In this document: positions 16,975 through 25,413 of the stretch, one piece after another | How the letters are laid out: each line of letters begins with the position of its first letter | How positions within the stretch are numbered: position 1 is the first letter of the stretch | Origin: Streptomyces subrutilus | GTDB taxonomy: Bacteria > Actinomycetota > Actinomycetes > Streptomycetales > Streptomycetaceae | NCBI RefSeq assembly: GCF_008704535.1 | Contig: NZ_CP023701.1 | Location: 2,976,001 to 3,040,000, forward strand | Direction: 5' to 3' | DNA length: 64,000 nucleotides | Notes under the pieces: model-generated | Told to the model about the DNA's origin: nothing | Database searches by the model: none | What the model saw: only the letters and a program-made list of their open reading frames with translations | Program-made: the position numbers and the translations under genes

Positions 16975-18207
16975 TCAGCCGATCACCGTGTACCCGGCGC
17001 CGTGCAGCCACCGGGCCACCTCGGCGCAGTGCTCCGGGCCCTTCGTCTCCAGGTGCAGCTCGACCTCGACCTCGGTGAGCCCGAGCCGCGGGTCGGTCCG
17101 CACGTGACTGACGTCGAGCACGTTCGCGTCGACCTCCGTCAGCACCCCCAGCAGCCCGGCCAGGGCCCCGGGCCGGTCGGTCACGCGCAGCCGCAGCGAC
17201 AGGTAGCGGCCGGCCGCCACCATGCCGTGGCGCAGGATCCGCTGGAGCAGCAGCGGATCGACGTTCCCGCCGGACAGCACGGCCACCACCGGTCCGCCGC
17301 CGTACAGTTCGGGCTCGCCGAGCAGGGCCGCGACCGGGCTGCACCCGGCCGGCTCCACCACGAGCTTGGCCCGCTCCAGGCAGAGCAGCAGCGCGCTGGA
17401 GAGCGCGTCCTCGGAGACCGTGCGCACGTCGTCGAGGAGCTCGCCGATGATGCGGAAGGGCACGTCGCCGGGGCGGCCGACCTTGATGCCGTCGGCCATC
17501 GTGCTCGGGTTGTCGATCGACACCGGGTGCCCGGCCTTCAGCGACGGCGGGTAGGCGGCCGCGCCCGCCGCCTGCACCCCGACGACCCGCACGTCGGGCC
17601 GCAGCGCCTTCACCGCGACCGCGATCCCGGCCGCGAGCCCGCCGCCGCCGATGCCGACGAGGATCGTGCGCACCTCGGGGCACTGCTCCAGGATCTCCAG
17701 CCCGACCGTGCCCTGGCCGGCGATGATGTCGCGGTGGTCGAAGGGGTGGATGAACACCGCCCCGGTGCGGTCCGCGTGCTCCTGGGCCGCGGCGAGCGTC
17801 TCGTCGACCACCTGCCCGTGCATCCGCACCTCGGCCCCGTACTCCTGCGTCGCGGCCACCTTCGGCAGCGGCGCCCCGACCGGCATGAACACGGTGGAGC
17901 GGACCCCGAGGAGGGACGACGCCAGGGCCACGCCCTGCGCGTGGTTGCCGGCGCTGGCCGCCACCACGCCCGCCGCCCGCTGCTCGGGGCGCAGTCCCGC
18001 GATGCGCACGTACGCGCCGCGCAGCTTGAAGGAGCCGGTGCGCTGGAGGTTCTCGCACTTGAGGTGCACCGGGGAGCCGGTGAGCGCGGACAGGTGCCGG
18101 CTGCCTTCCATCGCGGTGACCCGGGAGACGCCGGAGAGCATCTTCTGGGCCCCCCGGACGTCGTCGAGGATGACCTGCGGGACGGGCTGGGGCACGCGGT
18201 AGTTCAT
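16975..18207 (-). CDS. ilvA: threonine ammonia-lyase with C-terminal ACT domain
   Basis: 410 residues. It deaminates threonine to 2-oxobutanoate using pyridoxal phosphate, feeding isoleucine synthesis or threonine catabolism. The PLP lysine is in G-S-F-K-L-R-G-A; A-S-A-G-N-H-A-Q-G-V-A is the substrate loop, and the phosphate-binding glycine loop is G-I-G-G-G-G-L-A-A-G. A single ACT domain (R-V-T-D-R-P-G-A-L-A-G-L-L) occupies the last 80 residues, a layout shared by catabolic-type and many actinobacterial IlvA enzymes. Starts at ATG 18207. Divergent from the MarR gene; the intergenic region holds two palindromes. Confidence 0.92.
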   Translation of the reverse strand: MNYRVPQPVPQVILDDVRGAQKMLSGVSRVTAMEGSRHLSALTGSPVHLKCENLQRTGSFKLRGAYVRIAGLRPEQRAAGVVAASAGNHAQGVALASSLLGVRSTVFMPVGAPLPKVAATQEYGAEVRMHGQVVDETLAAAQEHADRTGAVFIHPFDHRDIIAGQGTVGLEILEQCPEVRTILVGIGGGGLAAGIAVAVKALRPDVRVVGVQAAGAAAYPPSLKAGHPVSIDNPSTMADGIKVGRPGDVPFRIIGELLDDVRTVSEDALSSALLLCLERAKLVVEPAGCSPVAALLGEPELYGGGPVVAVLSGGNVDPLLLQRILRHGMVAAGRYLSLRLRVTDRPGALAGLLGVLTEVDANVLDVSHVRTDPRLGLTEVEVELHLETKGPEHCAEVARWLHGAGYTVIG

Positions 18208-18258
18208 GCCGCCAGTCTCGCAGCCCGCGCGCGGTGCGGCGCAGGACGAGCCCTCCGT

Positions 18259-18301
18259 CCCCCGCGGGTGCCGGCCGGGCCCCGGTCGGCACCCGCGGGG
18301 G
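18259..18301. other. large palindrome in the ilvA leader region
   Basis: CCCCGCGGGTGCCG (18260-18273) pairs with 18287-18300, and the stem can extend outward by one base (18259/18301) and inward through a near-continuous helix. It sits 53-94 bases upstream of the ilvA start between divergent genes. It is not at a gene end, so an attenuator in the ilvA leader or a protein site is more likely than a simple terminator. Confidence 0.5.
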
Positions 18302-18359
18302 CGAAATCGCGCCATCCGCGGCGGGTGCGGGGCCGGGCCGCGGACGGCCCGTATCAGTT

Positions 18360-18400
18360 CTCGTACGCGGCGTACGAGCCGCGGCACGGCCGCGTACTCT
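18360..18400 (+). promoter_or_regulatory. MarR-type operator overlapping a promoter
   Basis: CTCGTACGC-G-GCGTACGAG (18360-18378) is a perfect 9-bp inverted repeat with a one-base spacer, the size and form of MarR operators. A -10-like TACTCT lies at 18395-18400, so the palindrome covers the -35 position. This arrangement suggests that the MarR protein encoded at 18443 represses its own promoter. Inferred from sequence and position. Confidence 0.6.
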
Positions 18401-18442
18401 GTCCCCCAACCTTGTCGGACCACGCGAAGAGAGCCCACGGCC

Positions 18443-18964
18443 ATGCCCTCCACCCCGGCCAATTCCGACCTGCCCGCGGCGGCCGAAGCGCCTGCCGGAG
18501 CCGGTCTCCTCGACGCGCTCCAGCACCAGGTGGCGGTCTTCGCCCGCCGCGCCGAGCAGACCCGCCTGGGCGGGGTCGGGCAGGCGCGCAACTCGATGGA
18601 CCGCGCCGCGTACCTGCTGCTGAACCGGCTCGACCTGGAGGGGCCGATGGGCGTGAAGGCGCTCGCCGGCGGCATGGGCATCGACTCCTCGACGGTCACC
18701 CGGCAGGTCGCGCCGCTGGTCGACAGCGGTCTGGTCAAGCGGACCTCGCACCCCGAGGACGGCCGGGCCGTGGTCCTCGCGCTGTCCCCGCGCGGGCTGG
18801 CGCGGCTGGAGGAGGTCCGCTCCTCGCGGCGCGAGCTGATGGCACGGGTGACGGAGGACTGGACCGAGGAGGAGCGCGAGTCCTTCACCGGGCTGCTGAC
18901 CCGCTTCAACCTGTCGCTGTCGGAGCTGATGGCCGCCGTCGCCGAGGCCGGCCCGGCCTCCTGA
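18443..18964 (+). CDS. MarR family transcriptional regulator
   Basis: 173 residues with the winged helix-turn-helix of MarR proteins: L-E-G-P-M-G-V-K-A-L-A-G-G-M-G-I-D-S-S-T-V-T-R-Q-V is the recognition region and S-H-P-E-D-G-R-A-V-V-L the beta wing. Such dimers usually repress efflux or stress genes and release DNA on binding phenolic ligands or oxidation. Start ATG 18443 is preceded by GAAGAGAG. Divergent from ilvA with a clear palindromic operator between them, so autoregulation is likely; the ligand is unknown. Confidence 0.9.
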   Translation: MPSTPANSDLPAAAEAPAGAGLLDALQHQVAVFARRAEQTRLGGVGQARNSMDRAAYLLLNRLDLEGPMGVKALAGGMGIDSSTVTRQVAPLVDSGLVKRTSHPEDGRAVVLALSPRGLARLEEVRSSRRELMARVTEDWTEEERESFTGLLTRFNLSLSELMAAVAEAGPAS

Positions 18965-19040
18965 GCCCGATCCGCCCGGCCGCTTCGGCCCCCGCCCGAC
19001 CCCTTGACCGGGGTGGTCCCGGTGGCCGCACCATGGGCCC

Positions 19041-19463
19041 ATGCGGTCGGCGGACCAACGGGGGGACCCCTACGCGGAGTTCGAGGCCTTCGTCGCGGGC
19101 GCGGCGGGGCGGCTGCTCCATGCCGCGACCCTGCTGACGGGCGATCCGCAGACGGCCCGGCGGCTGCTGGCGGGCGCGCTGGCCCGCACGTACGCGGACT
19201 GGCGCCGGCTGCGCGGGGACGACCCGTACGACTTCACCCGCCAGGAGCTGTGCGCGGCCTTCGCGCGCACGGCCTGGCGCCACCACGGCGGCACCGGCCT
19301 GCTGGCCCGGCTGACCCCGTTGCAGCGGCTGGTGCTGGTGCTGCGGCTGTACGAGGGGGTCGCGGAGGAGGTCGCGGCGGCGCAGCTGGGGCTGCCGGCG
19401 GAGCGGGTGCGGGTGCTGTGCGACCGGGCGGTGGCCGCGATGTGGACCCGGGAGGCGGAGTGA
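19041..19463 (+). CDS. short sigma factor-like helix-turn-helix protein
   Basis: 140 residues. The N-terminal half resembles region 2 of SigE-type extracytoplasmic sigma factors (F-E-A-F-V-A-G-A-A-G-R-L-L-H-A-A-T-L-L-T-G-D). The C-terminal half resembles region 4 (L-T-P-L-Q-R-L-V-L-V-L-R-L-Y-E-G-V-A-E-E-V-A-A-A-Q-L-G-L). Conserved region-2 tryptophans and the linker are reduced, so it may be a degenerate sigma factor. It overlaps the next gene by four bases (GTGA), indicating coupled translation with a small membrane protein that could act as its partner. Confidence 0.7.
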   Translation: MRSADQRGDPYAEFEAFVAGAAGRLLHAATLLTGDPQTARRLLAGALARTYADWRRLRGDDPYDFTRQELCAAFARTAWRHHGGTGLLARLTPLQRLVLVLRLYEGVAEEVAAAQLGLPAERVRVLCDRAVAAMWTREAE

Positions 19464-19714
19464 GCGCGATCCCCGGCCGCCGCGAGGCCGAGGTGCGACG
19501 GGCCATGGACGGCCCGTACCCGGTGGTCCCGGCGGACCTGGCGGCGGCCGCGGCGGCCCGCGGGGCCCGGCTGCTGCGCCGCAGGCGGACGCTGCGCCGG
19601 CTCGGCTGGGTCCTGCTCCTGGCCGCGGCGGCGGCCTTCACCGTCTGGGCCGCCCTGACCCGCCCCTGGGCCGCCCCGCCGAGCGGCGTCTCCCCGCCGC
19701 TGGAGGTCTGGTGA
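19460..19714 (+). CDS. small single-pass membrane protein, possible sigma partner
   Basis: 84 residues from GTG 19460: an N-terminal cytoplasmic segment (P-V-V-P-A-D-L-A-A-A-A-A-A-R-G-A-R-L-L-R-R-R-R), one membrane helix (L-G-W-V-L-L-L-A-A-A-A-A-F-T-V-W-A-A-L) and a short outer tail. It is translationally coupled to the sigma-like gene. Position and topology would suit an anti-sigma factor, but it lacks a recognisable ZAS or other anti-sigma motif, so that role is inference only. Confidence 0.6.
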   Translation: MSAIPGRREAEVRRAMDGPYPVVPADLAAAAAARGARLLRRRRTLRRLGWVLLLAAAAAFTVWAALTRPWAAPPSGVSPPLEVW

Positions 19715-19881
19715 CCCGGTGACGGGCGCCGTGCGCCGCCGGGCGGAGGGTGCCGGCGGGGACGGCGGGGACGGCGGGGTGGTGCGGGACGCCGGGGCGC
19801 GGTGGGGCGGGACGCGGTGACGCCGCGTGCGTCACCGCGCCTTCCGCGTCACCGCGCCCGGGCGTCCGCGCCCTTCGCGTC

Positions 19882-21039
19882 CTAGCCGAGTGCCTGGGCC
19901 AGGTCGGCCACGAGGTCGTCGGCGTTCTCGATGCCCACCGACAGCCGCACCAGGTCCGCCGGGACCTCCAGCGCCGACCCGACCACCGACGCGTGCGTCA
20001 TCCGGCCCGGGTGCTCGATCAGGGACTCGACGCCGCCCAGGGACTCGCCCAGGGTGAACAGCTTGGCGCGGTTGCAGACCTCGACCGCCGCCTCCTCGCC
20101 GCCCGCGACCCGGAAGGAGACCATGCCGCCGAAGTTGCGCATCTGCTTCGCGGCGACCTCGTGGCCCGGGTGCTCGGGCAGGCCCGGGTAGAGGACCTGG
20201 GTGACCTTGGGGTGGCGGGTCAGGAGCTCGACGACCTTCGCCGCGTTCTCCGCGTGCCGGTCCATGCGCACGGCCAGCGTCTTGATGCCGCGCAGCACGA
20301 TCCACGAGTCGAACGGCCCGGCCACCGCGCCCATGGCGTTCTGGTGGTAGGCCAGCTCCTCGCCCAGCGCCGCGTCGGCGGTGACCAGGGCCCCGCCGAC
20401 CACGTCGGAGTGGCCGCCCATGTACTTGGTCAGCGAGTGCAGGACCACGTCGGCGCCCAGCGCCAGCGGCTGCTGGAGGTAGGGCGAGGCGAAGGTGTTG
20501 TCCACGACCAGCCGGGCGCCGGCCGACCGCGCGATGTCGGCGACGACGGCGATGTCGGTGATGCCGAGCAGCGGGTTGGAGGGGGTCTCGACCCAGATGG
20601 CCTTGGTCTTCGGGGTCAGCGCCGCCCGCACCGAGGCCGGGTCGGAGGTGTCGGCCACCGACCATTCGACGCCCCAGCGGGAGACGACCTTCGCGAAGAG
20701 GCGGAAGGTGCCGCCGTACGCGTCGTTCGGAATGACCACGTGGTCGCCCGGGGAGAGCAGCGTACGGAGCAGGCAGTCCTCGGCGGCGAGCCCGGACGCG
20801 AAGGCGAGGCCGCGCCGGCCGCCCTCCAGCGCCGCGAGGTTCTCCTCCAGCGCGGTGCGGGTCGGATTGGCGCTGCGGCTGTACTCGTATCCGCCGCGCA
20901 GTCCGCCCACGCCGTCCTGCTTGTACGTGGACACCTGGTAGATCGGGGGCACGACCGCGCCGGTCAGGGGGTCCGCCGTGTTGCCCGCGTGGATGGCACG
21001 GGTCTCGAAGCTCTGGTGCTCGTGGCTGTCGTCACTCAT
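19882..21039 (-). CDS. metB: cystathionine gamma-synthase
   Basis: 385 residues, full length for the Cys/Met metabolism PLP family. It joins an activated homoserine and cysteine to form cystathionine in methionine synthesis. Visible motifs are Y-E-Y-S-R-S-A-N-P-T-R, the PLP-binding S-L-T-K-Y-M-G-G-H-S-D, and G-E-S-L-G-G-V-E-S-L-I-E-H-P near the C-terminus. These also fit cystathionine gamma-lyase; family resemblance in streptomycetes favours the synthase. TAGCAT lies six bases upstream of the ATG, compatible with a leaderless transcript. Bases 19715-19881 hold only short GGCGGGGAC and GCGTCACC repeats. Confidence 0.88.
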   Translation of the reverse strand: MSDDSHEHQSFETRAIHAGNTADPLTGAVVPPIYQVSTYKQDGVGGLRGGYEYSRSANPTRTALEENLAALEGGRRGLAFASGLAAEDCLLRTLLSPGDHVVIPNDAYGGTFRLFAKVVSRWGVEWSVADTSDPASVRAALTPKTKAIWVETPSNPLLGITDIAVVADIARSAGARLVVDNTFASPYLQQPLALGADVVLHSLTKYMGGHSDVVGGALVTADAALGEELAYHQNAMGAVAGPFDSWIVLRGIKTLAVRMDRHAENAAKVVELLTRHPKVTQVLYPGLPEHPGHEVAAKQMRNFGGMVSFRVAGGEEAAVEVCNRAKLFTLGESLGGVESLIEHPGRMTHASVVGSALEVPADLVRLSVGIENADDLVADLAQALG

Positions 21040-21112
21040 GGGCCGATGCTATGCCCCGCGCGGGCCCCGCCCCTATTGGCCCGTTCGGCCGCGCGTCTGG
21101 TTCGCTTGAGGC

Positions 21113-22219
21113 ATGGAGATTCTGTGGTTCCTGTTCGCGATCGGCCTGCTGGCGGCCGTCATCGCCCCGTACGTACGGCGCCGGCGCGGCGGCATCCGGC
21201 AGGTGGCGCCGGGCAGCCCGGACGCCGCCGACCCCGAGAACTACGGGTTCGCCCGGCAGGAGCTGCTCGACATCCGCCTGCCCGGGCCGGACCAGGACCT
21301 GCTGGACGCCCTCGGCAACGTGCAGCGCAGCGGGACCTGGCAGGCCGCGTCGGGTCTGCTGGCCGGCACCCCGCGGGAGGGCGAGCGGCGCTGGCAGCGC
21401 GTGCAGGCCTTCGGCGGGGCGGCGGCGCTGGAGCTCGTCCGGCAGCCGGGCGCGGGCGCGCAGTGGCTGAAGGCGTGGCGCCTGGAGGCGGAGAAGGACG
21501 CGGGCGGTGCGCAGGTCCACGCGGAGCTGCTGGTGCAGCAGGCGTGGCGGCACTCGGGCGGGGTCGGCTCCGACGACCACCGGATCATCCTGGAGGAGGC
21601 GCGGGAGGCCTGCCGCAGGGCCGCGCTGCTGGCGCCGGGCGACCCGGTCCCGTACATCACGGAGCTGGCGATCGGGCGCGGGCTGGCCTACTCGGAGGCG
21701 GAGTTCGACGCGCTGTGGGCGAAGGTCATCGACCGGGCGCCGGAGCACATGGGCGCGCACATCGCGGCGCTGCACTACTGGGGCGAGAAGTGGCACGGCT
21801 CGCGGGAGAAGGCCGACGCGTTCTCCCACGCGGCGGCCGCGCGCGCCCCGCACGGCTCGCTGCTGGCGGCGCTGCCGCTGTTCGCGCTGTACGAGAACCT
21901 GCCGGACGTGGTGCTGGTGGGCAGCTTCTACCGGAGCGCGGTCGTGACGCGGGCGGTGGAGGGCGCGCTGTACGCGGTGCACACGGCGCGGCCGGACGAC
22001 CCGGTGCTGGCGCACGTACGGCACCTGCTGCTGCTGTTCCTGGTGAACATGGAGCGCTGGGCGGAGGCGATGGAACAGGTCCGGCACGTGGACGGCTACG
22101 TGGGCGCCCTGCCGTGGTCGGCGTCGGGGGACCCGGCGGCGACGTACGCGGTGCACCGGGCGCTGGCGGTGGCGGGCTACGAGGCGAACGGCGGCTCGCC
22201 GGCGACGCTCCCGCGCTGA
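21113..22219 (+). CDS. conserved protein with N-terminal membrane anchor
   Basis: 368 residues. One N-terminal hydrophobic helix ([19 protein letters not shown]) is followed by a basic stretch and a long alpha-helical domain resembling TPR-like superhelices ([35 protein letters not shown]). No catalytic motif was recognised. It is divergent from metB and upstream of msrA. Similar anchored helical proteins occur widely in streptomycetes, without known function. Confidence 0.75.
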   Translation: MEILWFLFAIGLLAAVIAPYVRRRRGGIRQVAPGSPDAADPENYGFARQELLDIRLPGPDQDLLDALGNVQRSGTWQAASGLLAGTPREGERRWQRVQAFGGAAALELVRQPGAGAQWLKAWRLEAEKDAGGAQVHAELLVQQAWRHSGGVGSDDHRIILEEAREACRRAALLAPGDPVPYITELAIGRGLAYSEAEFDALWAKVIDRAPEHMGAHIAALHYWGEKWHGSREKADAFSHAAAARAPHGSLLAALPLFALYENLPDVVLVGSFYRSAVVTRAVEGALYAVHTARPDDPVLAHVRHLLLLFLVNMERWAEAMEQVRHVDGYVGALPWSASGDPAATYAVHRALAVAGYEANGGSPATLPR

Positions 22220-22319
22220 CGGCGGACCGGGGGTACGCACGGCGCGGTGCGGGCGGGGCGGGCGGGGGGAATCCCGGCCCGCCCCCGCCCGTTGTACCGG
22301 GTACCCAAGGAGGGAATCC

Positions 22320-22988
22320 ATGTTCTCGTACCGCCGCACGCCCGAGCTCCCCACCCGCGAGGAGGCCCTGACGGGCCGCGCCGAGCCGCTCTTCTCCGTA
22401 CCCGAGCGCCACACGGTCCTCGGCCGTCCGCTCACCGGCCCGTACCCGGACGGCCTGGAGGTCGCCGACTTCGCGCTGGGCTGCTTCTGGGGCGCGGAGC
22501 GCACGTTCTGGCAGACCGAGGGGGTGTGGACGACCCTGGTCGGCTACCAGGGCGGCTTCACGCAGAATCCGACGTACGAAGAGGTCTGCTCGGGCCGGAC
22601 CGGCCACACGGAGGCCGTCCGCGTGGTCTTCGACCCGTCGGTGGTCTCCTACGCCGCCCTGCTGAAGCGGTTCTGGGAGTCCCACGACCCCACCCAGGGC
22701 TTCCGCCAGGGCAACGACGTCGGGACCCAGTACCGCTCCGCGCTCTACACCCACTCCCCCGCCCACCAGGCGGCGGCCGAGGCCTCCCGCGCCGGCTACC
22801 AGCGGGTCCTGACGGCCTCGGGCCACGGCGAGATCACCACGACGGTCCTCCCGGCCGCGGACCGGCCGTTCTGGCCGGCCGAGGCCCACCACCAGCAGTA
22901 CCTGGACAAGAACCCGGGCGGCTACTGCGGCATCGGCGGCACGGGCGTCTCCTGCCCGATCGGCGTGGCGGCGGCCCCGGGCGAATGA
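22320..22988 (+). CDS. msrA: peptide methionine sulfoxide reductase MsrA
   Basis: 222 residues. It reduces the S-epimer of methionine sulfoxide in proteins using thioredoxin. The catalytic G-C-F-W-G-A-E-R motif is near residue 59, with downstream signatures [28 protein letters not shown] and a C-terminal [13 protein letters not shown] that can supply resolving cysteines. The ATG has a strong AAGGAGGG site. An approximately 50-residue N-terminal extension precedes the core, usual in actinobacteria. Confidence 0.94.
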   Translation: MFSYRRTPELPTREEALTGRAEPLFSVPERHTVLGRPLTGPYPDGLEVADFALGCFWGAERTFWQTEGVWTTLVGYQGGFTQNPTYEEVCSGRTGHTEAVRVVFDPSVVSYAALLKRFWESHDPTQGFRQGNDVGTQYRSALYTHSPAHQAAAEASRAGYQRVLTASGHGEITTTVLPAADRPFWPAEAHHQQYLDKNPGGYCGIGGTGVSCPIGVAAAPGE

Positions 22989-22989
22989 C

Positions 22990-23034
22990 GGCCCCCGGGC
23001 CCGGTGACCCGGCCCGGTGACCCCGCCGGGGGCC
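22990..23034. terminator. terminator-like hairpin between msrA and the sulfatase gene
   Basis: GGCCCCCGG (22990-22998) pairs with CCGGGGGCC (23026-23034). The loop contains a duplicated CCCGGTGACC. Located between converging genes. Confidence 0.6.
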
Positions 23035-23040
23035 GGGCCC

Positions 23041-25230
23041 TCAGACCACGGTGACGCGGGCGCGGGCCCAGGAGGTGTGGTCGAAGGAGGTGGTGGCGTT
23101 GGCGTCCTGGACCACCAGGTGCAGGAGGCGGACGCCGCGCACGTCGAGGTCGACGGCGACCGGGCCCCCGGCCGCCGTCAGCACCGGGGTGGTGAGCAGG
23201 GTGCGGCCGTCGGCGCGGACGACGGCGCGGGTCGCGCCGGCCGCGGACTGGTTCTTCGAGAAGTCGTCGATGCCCACCAGCGCCGTGAACCGGTCCGCGC
23301 GCCCGCCCAGGTGGTAGACGACCTCCGACGGGGCGTGGACGCCCAGGCCCTTGGGGTACGTGACGCCGCCGAAGGAGATCGGCGTGCCGTCGCCCGCCTC
23401 CTTGCGGCCGTTGGAGCGGTCGATCTCCACGGGGCCCCAGCCGTTGGCCGCCGACACCCACGGCAGGTCGCTGAGCCAGCCGTCGCGGGCGGGCGGCGCC
23501 GGCAGCGGGGTCAGCCGCAGCGGGGCCGTGAACCGGTACGCGGAGGTCGTGGCGGCGGCCGTCAACAGGGTGGCGGCGGGCGCCGGCGACGGCGCGGTCA
23601 CCTTCCAGGTGGTGGTCAGGGCCGCGCCCGGGGCCAGTGAGGCGGTGGCCGCGGGGCCCGCCGGGGTCGCCGTCCAGCCGGCCGGGACCGGGAGGGTGAC
23701 GCGGGCGTCCGGCCAGGCACGGGCGGTGCCGTTGGCCAGCCGGGTGGTGACGGTCGTCGCGTCGGCGGAGACGGCCGCGGTCAGGCCCCACGGGCGGCGC
23801 GGGTAGGTGTCCGCCCAGGACGCCCGCAGCCGGGCCGTCAGGTCGGCGACCACGGCCGGGTTGGCGGCGGCCAGGTCGCGCTGCTCGCCGGGGTCCGCGG
23901 CCAGGTCGTAGAGCTCGAACCGCCACTGCGCGTCGGGGGCCGTGCGGTCGCGCGCCGGGGCGAACCGCACCGCCTTCCAGCGGTCCTTGCGGACCGCCTC
24001 CGCGACCCGCTTGGCGCGCCCGCCGTCGGCCGCGTCGGCGCGGCCGGTGACGCCCTGCTCGTCCCGGTACCAGTACAGGTGGTCGTGGAGCGGGGCGAGG
24101 GCGGCGGCGCCGCCCAGCACGGCCGCGGCCGAGAGGCCGTCCACGTCGGCGGGCGCCGGGGCCCCGGCCAGTTCGGCGAGGGTGGGCAGGACGTCGTAGA
24201 GGGGGGTGGGGCGGGTGCTGGTGGTGCCGGGGGCGATGCGGCCGGGGGCCCAGGCGATCAACGGGACGCGGACGCCGCCCTCGTAGAGGTTGCGCTTGTA
24301 GCCGCGCAGCGGGCCGTTGGCGTCGAAGAGGTCCGGGTTGACCCCGCCCTCCTCGTGCGGGCCGTTGTCGGAGGCGAACAGGACGACGGTGCGCTCCGCG
24401 ACGCCGTGCGCGGCCAGCCGGTCCACCACCGCGCCCACCTGGGCGTCGAGGAGGCTGATCTGCGCGGCGTGCGCCTTGTTCGCCTGCGTCCAGGACGTCG
24501 AGGCGTACGCGCCGACGTCGGGGACCTCGCTCGGCGCGTGCGGCAGGGTCGGGGTCAGGAAGAGGAGGAACGGGTCCGGGCCGGCCGCGTGCGCGTCGAT
24601 GAACCCGAGGGCGCGCCGCACGATCTCGTCGGGGGCGAAGGTGCCCGCGGCCACGGGTTCCCTGGCGCCGTTGTGCCACAGGTAGGCCGGGTAGTACTGG
24701 TGGGCGTGGCCGTGGTCGATGTACCCGTAGAACTCCTCGAAGCCGCGCGCGCCCGGGTGGCTCGGCTGGTCCCCGGCCTCGGGGCCGAAGCCCCACTTGC
24801 CGAACAGGCCCGTACGGTAGCCGCGCGCCCGGAGCACCTCGGCGAAGGTGGTGTCCCCGGCGCCGAGACCGCCCTGGCCGCCGCTGTCCGGGTTGGCGCG
24901 GACGGCCGCGTGGCCGGTGTGCAGGCCGGTCAGCAGGGCGGCGCGGGACGGGGCGCAGACGGCGGCGGCCGCGTAGGCGTCGGTGAAGCGCAGGCCCTCG
25001 GCGGCCAGCCGGTCCAGGCGCGGGGTGGTGATCTGCTTCTGGCCGTACGCGCCGAGGTCGCCGTAGCCGAGGTCGTCGGCCAGGATCACCACCAGGTGGG
25101 GCGGCCCGGCCGGGGCGGCCGCGGCGGGACCGTTCGCGCCGGCCGCCGCCGCCGGGGGCTGCGGCACGGCTGCGGCCAGGCCGGCGGCGGCCGCGGCCGA
25201 TCCGGCGAGGAAGTGACGGCGGCTGGGCAT
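23041..25230 (-). CDS. secreted sulfatase with C-terminal NPCBM domain
   Basis: 729 residues. The N-terminus [15 protein letters not shown] is a Tat signal. The alkaline phosphatase-superfamily core begins H-L-V-V-I-L-A-D-D-L-G-Y-G-D (metal site). The sulfatase signature C-A-P-S-R-A-A-L-L-T-G provides the cysteine converted to formylglycine. Further matches include the F-G-K-W-G-F-G and S-D-N-G-P-H segments. After about residue 500 comes a beta-sandwich (NEW3-like) and a C-terminal NPCBM-like carbohydrate-binding module (Y-P-K-G-L-G-V-H-A-P-S). It probably removes sulfate from extracellular polysaccharides. Activity depends on a formylglycine-generating enzyme not seen in this window. Confidence 0.88.
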   Translation of the reverse strand: MPSRRHFLAGSAAAAAGLAAAVPQPPAAAAGANGPAAAAPAGPPHLVVILADDLGYGDLGAYGQKQITTPRLDRLAAEGLRFTDAYAAAAVCAPSRAALLTGLHTGHAAVRANPDSGGQGGLGAGDTTFAEVLRARGYRTGLFGKWGFGPEAGDQPSHPGARGFEEFYGYIDHGHAHQYYPAYLWHNGAREPVAAGTFAPDEIVRRALGFIDAHAAGPDPFLLFLTPTLPHAPSEVPDVGAYASTSWTQANKAHAAQISLLDAQVGAVVDRLAAHGVAERTVVLFASDNGPHEEGGVNPDLFDANGPLRGYKRNLYEGGVRVPLIAWAPGRIAPGTTSTRPTPLYDVLPTLAELAGAPAPADVDGLSAAAVLGGAAALAPLHDHLYWYRDEQGVTGRADAADGGRAKRVAEAVRKDRWKAVRFAPARDRTAPDAQWRFELYDLAADPGEQRDLAAANPAVVADLTARLRASWADTYPRRPWGLTAAVSADATTVTTRLANGTARAWPDARVTLPVPAGWTATPAGPAATASLAPGAALTTTWKVTAPSPAPAATLLTAAATTSAYRFTAPLRLTPLPAPPARDGWLSDLPWVSAANGWGPVEIDRSNGRKEAGDGTPISFGGVTYPKGLGVHAPSEVVYHLGGRADRFTALVGIDDFSKNQSAAGATRAVVRADGRTLLTTPVLTAAGGPVAVDLDVRGVRLLHLVVQDANATTSFDHTSWARARVTVV

Positions 25231-25321
25231 CGCGGACTCCTGGGCTGCGGCGGCGGGCGGACGATGTGCAGATCATCCGCGCCGTGTCCGGGCCGAAGCC
25301 ATGCACGGGGCATGAAGAACA

Positions 25322-25368
25322 CGTGACAGCGGGTCCGGGGCCGTCGAGGCCCCGGACCCGCTGTCACG
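25322..25368. terminator. 21-bp perfect hairpin terminator
   Basis: Positions 25322-25342 (starting CGTGACAGCGGGTCC) pair perfectly with 25348-25368 around a five-base loop. It lies downstream of the alcohol dehydrogenase gene and before the sulfatase start, both on the minus strand. Confidence 0.88.
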
Positions 25369-25413
25369 GCCGCGCGGCGCCGGGCCCGCCGGGTCCGGTG
25401 CGCGCCGCTCGGG

